The notes beneath the pieces were generated by a model. It did no database searches. It was not told the DNA's origin and saw only the letters and a list, made by a program, of their open reading frames with translations. Shown here in pieces: positions 23,901 through 36,100 of a stretch of DNA of 64,000 nt. The stretch is from Platanthera guangdongensis. Its lineage: Eukaryota > Streptophyta > Magnoliopsida > Asparagales > Orchidaceae. The position numbers and the translations under genes were made by a program. Numbering within the stretch: position 1 is the first letter of the stretch; each line of letters opens with the position of its first letter. The stretch is taken from contig CM077158.1 of the NCBI GenBank assembly GCA_039583875.1, positions 242,405,447-242,469,446 on the forward strand, read 5' to 3'.

Positions 23901-26900
23901 ATTCTTTTGTTCAAATTTTTTGTTATTTAATCTCCCTCCCAAAGTTTTTGGATGTGTTGCCTTTGTGCATATTGTGGGCCCACATAAGGATAAATTGGGT
24001 CCTCAAATTATTAAATGTGTTTTTGTTGGAAATTTTACTAACCAAAAGGTGTATAAGTGTTTACCGTCATTGCATAGAAGAATTATATCTAAAGATATTA
24101 CATTCTTTGAGCACACTCCATATTACTCAGAAGAAGGGAAGAATGTTACTTATCAAGAGAAATATGAAGATGAAGTTTGTATGATGCCACCTCACCCCGC
24201 TCTCGTAGATGTTCTATCTTCTAGCTCAAATGTTTAGTTGAAAGGAAAGTGTCTATAAATGATTTGTGTGTCTACAATAGAAGGAAGAATCTTCAAGTAT
24301 ACCAACGGAATCGTGTAAGAAGAACTAAGCAAGAGATTCATACTCATGCTCCACCACCCACCAACAATCCACCAGATCCAAACACTAAGAACACACATGG
24401 AGATACATCTTCTCCTCTCCAAATTCATAGTGGTTGTACCAGATACCCTATTGATAAATATGTTGGATATCACTTTATCTCTCCATCACTGAAATCTTAT
24501 CTTGCATATGTTTCCTCTATTTTTATCCCTAATAATTTTTCAGATGTTATGCCTAATTCCCACTGGAAGACAGTTGTGGAGGTAGAGATGAATGCTCTCC
24601 AACACCAAAATACTTGAGAAATTGTTCATATCCCTTATGGGTGTCATACTGTCGGATATAAATGGATATATATTATCAAATATCTTCAGGATGACACTCT
24701 TGGTAGATATAAAGCAAGGTTTGTTGCAAAAGACTTTACTCAGATTGATGGAATTTACTTCCATGATAAGTTTGCGCTCGTTGCTAAACTCAATTTAGTT
24801 AGAATCCTGTTATTGATTGTTGCCCACAAGTCTTGGCCTTTTTATCAACTTAATGTGAAAAATGCATTTCTCCACGGTGAACTAAAGGAAGAAATCTACA
24901 TGATTCCCCCGCCTGGCATGGAAGTACCTAAAGGGCATGGATGTCTTCTTAATAAGGCTTTGTATGGCCTTAAACAATCGCCTCTGGCCTATTTTGAAAA
25001 GCTAAGTGTCAAACTCTTGAGTTTATATTTCTCTTATTGTACTTATGATCACTTGGTCTATCTCCAAAAAGGAGCAATGTAACACTATTCTTATTGTCTA
25101 TATAGATGATATCATTATCACTGAAACTGATGATCAGCACATTGTCCTTGTGAAAAGAGAATTGACATCTATTTTTGAAATTAAAGATTTGAGTCTCCTT
25201 TGATATTTCCTTGGAATTGAGATTGCTAGATCTTCGGGGAAGATTATTATCTCCCAACGAAAATATGACTTGGATCTTTTCAGTGACAATGGATATTTGG
25301 AAGTGAAACCTGTGGATAGTTCCATGCAAGCTAATTATGATATCCACAAGAATGATTCCCCTGATCTTGAAAGAAAGTTGGACTTTCAACGCATTATGGG
25401 GAGTTTAATTTACCTGACTATCAGCAAACCAGGTATTTCATTTGTGGTTGGGTTGATAAGCCAATTTATGCACAGTCCAAAAATTCATCGCTATCATACT
25501 GCTCTTCGGATCCTTAAGTATTTAAAAAAGGACCCTGGAAAAGGTACCATTTATCAAAATCATGGTCATCTTAAAGTTCACAACTACTTTGATGTTGATT
25601 GGGCTGGTTCCTCTTCTGATAAAAGATCTACGAGTGGATATTCTATCTTAGTGGGTGGAAATCCTGTTTCCTGAAGGAGTAAGAAAGAGAATGTTATTTT
25701 CCGATCTACGGCTGAAGTAGAATATTGAGTCATTACCATTGCACCATGTGAGTTGATATGGGTTAAATCTATTTTGGGTGATATATGGTTCCCAGTCCTA
25801 GAGGCCATAAACATGCACTGTGATAATTAATTTGCTATCCACATTGCCAACAACCTTGTCTTTCATGAGAGGAATAAACATATAGAGATCGATTGTCATT
25901 TTGTGCGGGAGAAAATTCAAAACAAAACAATTATTATTGTGTTGGTGCCTTATGGGGGCCAACATGTTTATAGGTTCACCAAACTTATTTCTGGTAAGAC
26001 CCTTCACATGTTCTCTCTCAGGCTTGGAATGATGAATGTTTATGGTGTTAGCTTGAGGGGGGTGTTGAATGTCAAGCTACCTTAATCTCACTGGGGCGTG
26101 GCTATATCCCTTGTTTTGATGTATTATTACAATGAAAAATCTATTGGATAGTGAATAACGGTGGGAGAGCTATTCGAAAAAACTTTAAAAGGTGTGTTCT
26201 TTTGTTAACACACGCATACATACATAATAGAAAATGACACATACAAACTTAGGGTATTACAGTGATGACGATGTGTCGTTTTCTAATGTGTGTGTGTATT
26301 ATAAAGAATGATCAATGATTCACATGAGTTTTAGAATACGAGACAATGCGTGGTGGCTCACTTGTGTGGTCATGATAGTACCTCGGCGACGGCATTGACC
26401 CGGAACGACGGTGCACAAGCCGCTCGCATCCCACGGGAGTGCATTAGAAATTCGAGCAACAACCGGATGCTGCGCGCCGGGGGGGGGCACCGTCGTGCCG
26501 GGATACTGTCGTGGTCGCACGAAAGGCCCCCGTGCACTGTCTCTGATATATATAATAACATTTTATATTATAGATTATAATATATATTATAACATATATT
26601 ATATATAATAACAATTGTATCTTACATTATTATAAATTATAATATATATTATATAAAAATATAGATATCTATTAGTTGGCGGATGAACAAGGGACCCGCT
26701 CCATTGTTCATCCACCTAACTTTTGTCTTCTACATACCAATATAATATACAAATAATATATATATGTGTGTCTGTGATAATTTAAAAAACAAATGGGCAT
26801 CCCGGTGCACAAAGCATCCCCGCGCAGCGAGGGTCCAAAGAAGGATCCCACCACAAGGGTGAAATGTAAACAAACCTTACCCAGCATTTTTGCAAGAGGC

Positions 26901-27097
26901 TGCTTCCAGGACTCGAACCCGTGACCTCAAGGTCACACGACAACACCTTAATCGATACGTCAAGGCTCCCCTTCATTGTTTTAAAAACAAAATGCAACAA
27001 AAAAAATCAAAACTAAATGAAGCCGCAAGCACGCTCTGGTTCCAAAACCCGGATATGCAATCGTCTGCAATAATTACGACTCAACAACTAACTTTTA

Positions 27098-27157
<60 letters not shown>

Positions 27158-30100
27158 ATAATGTGGATGGACATTGATGTCTTGGCAACATTTAGAACTA
27201 TCTCAACAAATTTTATTCCATTATTTAAAGAGTATTATTTAGTGGGGGAATTACAAGCCGTTCATTTTTATCTAGTTTATTTATGGTCCAATATTCATAA
27301 AAAACATAAATAAAATAATCATTGAAGATACAATTTTAGGAAAAATCATCAAGGGATGTAGAGTCAATATACGTATATATATGTTAAAAGGAATGATCAA
27401 AGATTTAGTTGAGTCAATTTCAAAATACATAAATATGCATGATGTGGACAGACATTGATGTTTTAGCAAGTACGAAACTTAGAATTATCACAATGAATTT
27501 CATTGCATTAAATTTTATAGAGTAGTATTTAGTGAGGGTAATCACAAAACGGGTCATCCTTTAGCTCATTTGAATACTGTTTAATACTCTTACAAAATAA
27601 TTAAATTAGATGAAGAAGTTTGCCATAGATTGTAGATCAATATCAATGACATTAATTTGATATTTAAAGGAAAAAGACCTTAAAAACTATTAGAAAAGCC
27701 CATGTAAAAGGCCCATTTAATGGCCTATTTTTTCTTCTTCCTTCTTTAGTCCAACATCATGTATAGGATTTATTCTTCTCTCTTCTCTCCTATATATTTG
27801 TATTCTCTCCTTGTATTTACATACTGAAATAATACATACAAGCTTTGGGCTCTCTCAACATGGTATCAGAGCCAGGTTGCGTCTAGCCGCGGACTGCCCC
27901 TTCTCTGTCCGCCCGGTCTCCTGCGGACTGCCCCTTCTCTGTCCGCCCGGCCTCCTGCGGACTGACCCTTCTCTGTCCGCCCGGTCTCCTGCGGACTGCC
28001 CATCTGCTTCTGTCCGCCCGGTCTCGTGCGGACTGCCTTCTGCATCCGCTCCGGTCTCGTGCGGACTGCCCTTCTGATTCCGCTCCTCTTCTCTCCCTCC
28101 GTGGTTCCACCCTCCCCAGGCTTCTTATAGCCTTCTTCTGCTCTGACACGTGGGGCCCACCTCTCTCCATCCGCTCCGGACGATCATTCCTGTCCGCTGC
28201 GGGCTCCGCTTGTATCCGCTCGAGCCTCTTTGCTCGCGGACTGCTCCCTTTAGCTTCTCTCTCTCTCTCGCTCGCTGCGGGCTCTGCTTGTATCCGCTCG
28301 AGCATCCTTGCTCGCGGACTACCCCCCCCCCCCTCTAGCTCGCTCCTTTTTTTGTCCGCTCGAGCCTCTGCTCGCGGACTCTCTCTCTCCGCCTTCCCTT
28401 GCGGACTGCTCCTGTCCGCTGCGAGCTCTGCTTGTATCCGCTGTGCCCCTCTTCCAGCGACCTGCCCACAGTTCGCCGCGACCTCTTGCGGACTGCTCCT
28501 GTCCGCTGCTGCGACCTGCCCCAGTTCGCCGCGGCCTCTGTCGCGGACTGCTCCTGTTCGCCGCGGCCTCACTCAACTCGCCGCGACCGCAGACCGCCGC
28601 GGCCTCCAGCCCGCCGCGACCTCCAGACCGCCGCGACCTCCAAGTCCGCTGCGGGTTGTTCTCTCCGCGCCCTGCTGCTCTTCAGTCGCCATGTCCTCCA
28701 GCGACTCCACTACCGCTCAACCACCTGCCGACCGCGTGGCTCCTCTCGAACTCCGGGATGAGCTTCGGATCACTACTATTTCTCTCTCTGGCAAGGCTAA
28801 TTTCATTCCCTGGGTCCACTCTGTCCGCCGGGTCTTACAGGCCAAGGGCCTTGCCCGTCACCTTACCCAGGGCCCACCAACTCCGTCTACTGATGATTGG
28901 CTCCGCAATGACGGCCGTGTCCAGACCTGGATCCTGAACTCAGTCGAGGGTGAGCCGTACCAGATGATCATGTATCATGAGACTGCTAAAGCCATGTGGG
29001 ATGAACTTCATTCGCTGTACTCCGGAAAGGACAGCCTTCAACACCTTTTTGACATCCTCACTGATCTTCAGGCCTTGGATGTTGGCAAAGCTCTAGACAT
29101 GACCTCCTTCGTGGCCCGTGCTAAACTCTCACGGAAGCCTGGATTCAGCACCAGCCCGCGACTACTGATCTCGCTGCCCAACGCGCCCAGAAGGAGGCTG
29201 TTTGTATTGCTATGATTATGGCTCGCGTCCCGCCACACCTACATAGTATTCGGGCCCAGGTTCTGGCTTCACCCACTACCCCTTCTTTCTCTGATGTCTG
29301 CTCGATGTTACTTCGCGTACCACCTCCTCCGGAGGCTCCTGCACCACCCTCGCCGGCCCTTCTTCAGCAAGCCCTTCCTCCTTTACTCCCACAACCCTCC
29401 TTTCCTCGGGGTGGCCGTACGGGCTCCCGTGGGCGGGGCCGTGATGGCCGCGGACGGCCCAAGTGCACCTACTGCGGCCGGGATGGCCATACTGAAGCCG
29501 TTTGTCACAAGAAACATGGCTACCCCCCTCGCCCGCCTACTGCTGCTCTTACAGATAGCTCTCCTCCGACTGGTACGGATCTTGAGGCTCTTCGCCTACA
29601 GCTGCAACAACTCCAGGGGCTCCTCAACCCCCCTTCTGCTTCCCATGCCTCCTCCTCCCATGCAGGTATTGTCTCCACCTCCGCTGCAGGTACTGCCTGT
29701 CTCTCTTCCAGCTCTCGCTGGATCCTGGATTCGGGAGCCACCCACCACATCACTTCCATGCGGCCGCCCCAGTTCTCTCCTGCTGCTCACCCCCCGTCTA
29801 TTACTGTGGCCAATGGTGCGTTTGTCCCGGTCTCCGGCTGCGCGGACCTCCTCCTTCCTCCCTCTCTCTCTCTTCGCTCCGTTCTTTATGTGCCGGCCTC
29901 GCCTTTTAATTTACTCTCTGTTGGTCGTCTTACTACTGATATGAATTGCTTTATCACCTTCACCTCTTCTGGTTTTTTGATACAGGATCGGCAGACGCGG
30001 ATTACCATTGGTAGGGGTCGGCTGCAGAACGGGCTTTACCTCCTCGATGTCTCTCCCACATCCCTTTCCTCCGTTTCCTCGTCTGATTGGCATTGTCGGC

Positions 30101-33100
30101 TTGGGCATGCCCCTCTACCTATCCTCCAGAAGGCGCTTCCAGACATTTCTCTTCCTGCTTTTCAATGTGATTCTTGTATTATTGGCAAACAGCCTCGCTC
30201 TTCTTTTCCATCTCATTGTACTAGGAGCTCAGCTCCCTTTGATTTAATACATTCGGATATTTGGGGCCCCTATAAAGTTCCTAGCATTTCTGGTTATCGT
30301 TATTTTATAACATTTATTGATGATTACTCTCGTACTACTTGGTTGTATCTCCTGCATGATCGCTCTGAGCTTCCGCGTGTCTTTCAGGCATTTGTGTTAG
30401 AGACTCGCACGCAATTCTCTACCACCATTAAAACTTTCCGCTCTGATAATGCTCGGGAATACACTAGCCACGAGTTTGCCACTATCTGCGCAAACTTCGA
30501 TATTGTTCACCAGACCTCTTGTCCCGACACCCCTCAACAAAACGGGGTTGCTGAACGCAAGAACCGCCACTTGCTCGATGTGGCTCGCTCTCTCATGCTT
30601 CACATGCACGTTCCCAAAGTCTTCTGGAACTTTGCGGTCTCCACCGCATGTTTTCTTATCAACCGTCTCCCCTCTCCCGTTCTCCACAACGCTACACCCT
30701 TCAGCCTTTTTTTTTCCTCCACACCCGCCTTCCCCCTCACCCCCCGGGTTTTTGGCTGTACCTGCTTTGTCCATAAACTGGGCCCCCCTCTTGACAAACT
30801 GGATCCCCGTGCGGCCAAACACATTTTTGTCGGCTACTCACGTACCCAAAAGGGCTATGTTTGCTACTCTCCGCTCACCCGGAAGGTCTCTGTTTCGGCT
30901 GATGTTACTTTCCGGGAGGCTCAACCCTTCTTCCCTCCTCCGTTGCCACCACTTCTCCCACCACCTACTACCACACCCTCCCTTCCCCGGCCGGTGATCC
31001 ACGTCCACTCACCTCCCACCTTCCCTCCGCCTCCTCCCACCATCGACCCTCCTCGACCCCCAGTTATTCGGGTCTATGCTCGTCGCCCTCTTCCTCCCGT
31101 TGCTCCTCTGCAGTCGGCTTCGACCTCGGCTTCTCCGTGTTCTGCTGCTCCGGTGTCGGCCTCTACCGCTCATCCAATGGCGGACTATGTTTCTCTCCAT
31201 CGCCTCTCTCCACCTCTACAGGCCTTGGCTACTTCGCTCTCCTCGGTCTCTATTCCTACTTCTGTCCAGGACGCTCTTCAACATCCTGGGTGGCGTGCGG
31301 CTATGGAAGAGGAGATGGCTGCTCTTTGGGCCAACCAGACTTGGACCCTGGTGCCCCTTCCTCCCGGCCAGAAACCCGTTGGGTGCAAATGGGTTTTCGT
31401 CATTAAACATGCTCCTGATGGGACCATTGATCGCCTCAAAGCTCGGTTGGTTGCTCGTGGTTTCACCCAGCAACCGGGGCTGGACTATGACGAGACCTTC
31501 TCTCCGGTCGCTAAGCTCAACACGGTCCGCATTCTCCTCTCTGTGGCTGTCCATCGCCAGTGGCCCTTGTTTCAACTCGACGTCAAGAACGCTTTCCTGA
31601 ACGGCGACCTTCAGGAAACGGTTTACATGCAACAACCTCCCGGGTTTGAGACCACGGGGGAGTCACGGGTTTGTCATCTTCTCAAATCTCTATATGGTCT
31701 CAAACAATCCCCTCGGGCATGGTTCGACAAGTTCAGCAAAGCGCTCCGGGACGTTGGCTTCACTCGCAGCTCGGCTGACTTCTCATTGTTTACTCGTCAC
31801 CAGGCCACTGGTACGGTCCTCCTGTTGGTATATGTTGACGACATCATTATTACTGGCAGTGACTTGGACGGCATACAGGCCGTTAAGCTACATCTGAGCT
31901 CCGTCTTCCAAACTAAAGATCTGGGTCCTCTTCGGTACTTCCTCGGTCTGGAAGTGGCCAGACGGTCAGATGGATTGGTTCTCTCTCAGCGCAAATATTG
32001 CCTGGATCTCCTTCATGATGCAGGCTACTCTGGTTGCAAACCTATTAACACTCCCATGGATGCAAATCACAAAATATGTGCTCAGGGCTCAGATTCTGAT
32101 TCGCTTCTACCAAATCCCGAATATTACCGTCGTCTAGTTGGGAAGCTTATCTACCTAACAGTTACAAGACCTGATATATCTTTTGCTGTGGGACTTGTGA
32201 GTCGCTATATGCACTCTCCTCGAAGCTCTCATCTCCAGGCTGTGGAACGCATTCTCAGATATCTTAAGACAGCTCCTGACCAAGGACTTGTATACAAGAC
32301 CTCATCCTCCATTCCTACACTAGTGGCATACTCTGATGCCGACTACGCTGGCTCCCTCGACGATCGACGATCTACTAGCGGGTTTTGTACATATTTTGGA
32401 GGACATCTGATTACTTGGCGAAGCAAGAAACAAGTAGTGGTTGCTCGATCCTCAGCCGAAGCAGAATATCGGGCAATGGCTGCTGTGGTCTCTGAACTCA
32501 CATGGATTGAGAGTCTCCTTACCGACCTTGGAGTTAAAATACCTTCACCTGCTCTCCTCCTTTGTGACAGTCAAGCTGCCATACATATTGCCAAAAACCC
32601 GGTCTTCCATGAAAGAACGAAGCATATCGAGGTAGATTGTCATTTCATCCGAGAGAAAGTCCACATGAAGAAGATCGAGCTCAAGCACGTTCCGGGTACT
32701 GAACAGGTTGCCGACATCTTCACCAAAGCTCTTCCTAGTACCCTCTTCTATCAGTGCCTATCCAAGCTTGGCGCATACGACTTGTACGCTCCAGCTTGCG
32801 GGGGAGTATTAGAAAAGCTCATGTAAAAGGCCCATTTAATGGCCTATTTTTTCTTCTTCCTTCTTTAGTCCCACATCATGTATAGGATTTATTCTTCTCT
32901 CTTCTCTCCTATATATTTGTATTCTCTCCTTGTATTTACATACTGAAATAATACATACAAGCTTTGGGCTCTCTCAACAAAAACAAATTGAATACATATC
33001 GAAGGTTTTAATAATGTCCATGTTAAGACGCTACTGCTTACTAGATGGTTTGAACTCTTCTTTACTAAAATCTCCTCCTTTATCTTTTGTTTCACTGTTC

Positions 33101-36100
33101 TGCCTACAGGGCCAAAATAAAAGTAATTTCATTTTGTACACCTTATTCTTTAATTTCTTTTAGGCTCCGTTCGTTTTGTGGGAATTGGGACGTTGGAATT
33201 GACATTCAATTACCAATTGCAATTGTAACTGTTCGGTATGCCCAAAATAACGTGGGAATTGGAAATCAAATTGAATTCTGTCAGAATTGGGTATAAGCTG
33301 TATCCCGTGACGATCATTTCCGACCTCGCCAGGTCTTCTTTCGTGATTCTGATCCCGCTCCCTGCTACTGCTCCCAATCCCGTCGCCGCTCTGGCAGGTA
33401 CTTCTTCTTCTGTGATCTGTAATGTGATCTGTAATGTGATCTGTTAAATGTTGTTAAACTTAGATGCGATGTGTAGTCATGGTGAAATTTTATAAATATT
33501 CAATTGACCTCTATTGTCAGATATTTGGCTAAGCTCAGCCTAATTAGGATAGCCCTTTGATCTCTTAAACTAAAAACATAACAAAAATGTAACTTCAGAG
33601 GTCCTTGGGTTTTGATAAGTAGCAGGCAGTGGTGTATTTAGGATTCAAATATTGGAGAGTGAGAGCAATACAAACATGTTTCAAAATTTAAGGGCCAAAG
33701 TTTCCAAAAAGAAGAACTTAATTTTTATAGTCCTATCTTTTGGGTGAACCACATATATCCTTGTCTTGCTTTAGGCCTATGTTGTTTATATGTAGATGGA
33801 TGAATTACAGAGACGTCGTAGACGTAGGAGAGCAGCAGTGGCAGCAGCTCTTGCTGCGGCCTATGTTGTTTTGATGAAACCCAGGATTGTAAGGTATCTT
33901 GTAAAGGCCGATGCCAAAACTATTTTAAGGACATTGTTTGCTCGATTACATAGTGAGACAGATATCAATTGGTTTAATCAGCTTCGAATGACTAAAAGCT
34001 CTTTTGAAACTCTATGCGCCATATTAATTGGGAGAGGATTACTAAGAGACACAAAAAACGTTTCAGTGAGAGAGTCAGTTAGTACTTTTTTATATGTTTT
34101 AGCTCACAATAAAAAAAATTGAGCGGTTGGTGGAACGTTATTACGTTCAATTGATATAGTCAGCAGACATTTCAGCATTATGTTAGGGGCAATTCTAAAG
34201 TTAGCTTCTGCCTTTATCAAGCTCCCGGATGCAGCAAGAATACAAAGATGGCGTAATTTTTTGGTGAGTCTATTATCTCTTTCATACATGAGTGTGTATG
34301 TTATCTGTTTAGACAATTTTAATATATAATTGCTTCTTGTATAGGATTGCATTAGCGCCACAATGTCACTCATATTGAAGTAACAGTTTCAATCAAATAT
34401 CAAGGTCGATATCGGAATAGGAAGCAGGCAATTTCAACAAATGTTATGGGTGCATGTGACTCAAACATGAAATTTGTTTATATATTACCTGGGTGGGAGG
34501 GTTCATCTTCGGACTCCAGAGTGTTGCGTAATGCTCTCGAAAGAGTGGATCGTTTTGAGGTCCCGGTAGGAAAATACTACCTTGTGGACGCAGGATACGC
34601 TAATGGTCCAGGTTATCTTGCTCTCGAAAGATGCAGTGGGTGTTGCTCAAGCTACTCCCGAGGGGACCAAATTTAGAGATACTATGGCTGTAAATATGTT
34701 CAACGAGTATCGTGCTCAACGTGGATTATAGGATGTTATTTTTTTTTGCTACTTAAGCTACTGTATATATTGTTGCTCCTCTTTTGAAACTATAATGTGG
34801 TTGTTTTTTAAATCATATGGTGCTACTGTAGATATTGGTTATTTTCTAAATATATTCAACGAGTACGATCTTTTATGTTTGATTGAATTGCAGAAATTAA
34901 ATGAATAAATGCAAATGAAAAGCTATTAAGGCCAATGAACGGTCATATGTTCTCTGGACACCACAGATGGACTGTGCTTTATCGACTGCTCTCCTAGAGT
35001 AGCAAAGTTTGGGGAACAAAGGCGGCTAGTGGTTTGGAAAAGTGTCGCCTACACAGCGTCAATTCAAGCATTAAAGGAGGTTTGCAACGTCAACATTAGT
35101 AAGGAGAAGGTAATAGCGCGAATAAAAATATGGAATAAATACTACCAAGAGATATCGGCAATACTAGATACGAGTGGATTTGGATGGGATTGAGAGCGCA
35201 ATATAGTGAAGGTAGACAGCGAAAATGTTTGGGCAAATAATGTTCAGGTAATATCTAAGTTATCAAAGGCGCAAGGCACGCCGAGGCGCAAAGTGCCCCG
35301 GGAGCCTAGGCGCAGACGCGGGCCTGAGGCACGTGAGGCCCAAAAATGTGGGAAAAAGGAAATTGAGGGAATTGGCCGCCCAATTCGCTGAAATTGAGCG
35401 AATTGGGCGCCCAATTCGCTGAAATTGAGCGAATTGGGCGCCCAATTCGCTGAAATTGTGCGAATTGGGCGCCCAATTCGCTGAAATTGTGCGAATTGGG
35501 CGTCCAATTCGCTCAATTTCAGCGAATTGGGCGCCCAAGTGCGCCTAGTGGTGTCTTGGATGCGTCTAAGATCATGTTTTTGCTCATATCAATTTTTTTA
35601 AAGAAAACATACCTTGAAAGGCCCGGGCGCGCCTTTGGCGCGCCAGGGAGCCAATAAGGCGCGCACCTGGGAGCTTATAAGGCGCGCACCTGGGAGCCTA
35701 TAAGGCGCGCGCCTGGGAGCCTATAAGGCGCGCGCCTGGGCGCGCCTGGGGCACATCGCCCGCCTAAGCTGTGCTGAGGCGCGGCGGGCTGCGTCTGGTG
35801 CGCCCGGCGCCTCAGGCGCGCCTAGGCGCGCGCCTTGACAACTATGGGTAATATTGTAAGCTAAAAATTAAATTTATATTTTCTGCCAATTTAATATTTA
35901 ATGAGTCTAATCTACTCTAAACTTGTAGGCACACCCGACAGTAAAGCATTATCGTAGCAAGGTGATCATGAATTGGGGCGACTTAGCTATGATATGTGAG
36001 ATTGATAGAGCTACCGGCGCTAATGCTGCAACTGCATCTGAGGCAATGAATGAGATCCACATTGATGTTTCAGTGGACGACAGTGTGATCGAGGAGATCG

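Larger units (their letters stand above)
27688..32979 (+). mobile_element. Copia-B, full-length, nearly intact Ty1/copia retrotransposon
   Basis: The LTRs 27688-27860 and 32807-32979 are both 173 bp and differ at only two positions. Perfect 5-bp TSDs aaaac lie at 27683-27687 and 32980-32984. Both LTRs begin TATTAG rather than the usual TG and end CAACA. The PBS tggtatcagagcc starts at 27861. The tract gcgggggag ends at 32806. It lies in the 17.6-kb CCC1 intron in the opposite orientation. It is the youngest element in the window by LTR identity. Confidence 0.96.

Noticed and set aside
22255..26210. A TSD for Copia-D
   Set aside because: Flanks agatg and cacgc do not match, and shifting the borders by a few bases does not help.
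26910..26971. A tRNA gene suggested by the B box ggttcgagtcc on the minus strand
   Set aside because: It cannot fold into a full cloverleaf and continues into the conserved Au-like SINE body, so it is the SINE head.
27883..28576. Long minus-strand open frames over the Copia-B leader
   Set aside because: Arg/Glu-rich frames made by the GC-rich tandem repeat on the non-coding strand.
28352..28690. N-terminal extension of the Copia-B gag frame upstream of 28691
   Set aside because: It reads through a GC-rich leader without stops, but relatives start at the ATG aligned with 28691 and the extension has no domain.
35370..35535. CRISPR-like array of palindromic repeats with short spacers
   Set aside because: This is plant nuclear DNA. 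The spacers are near-identical and the array is the core of a MITE present in three copies.
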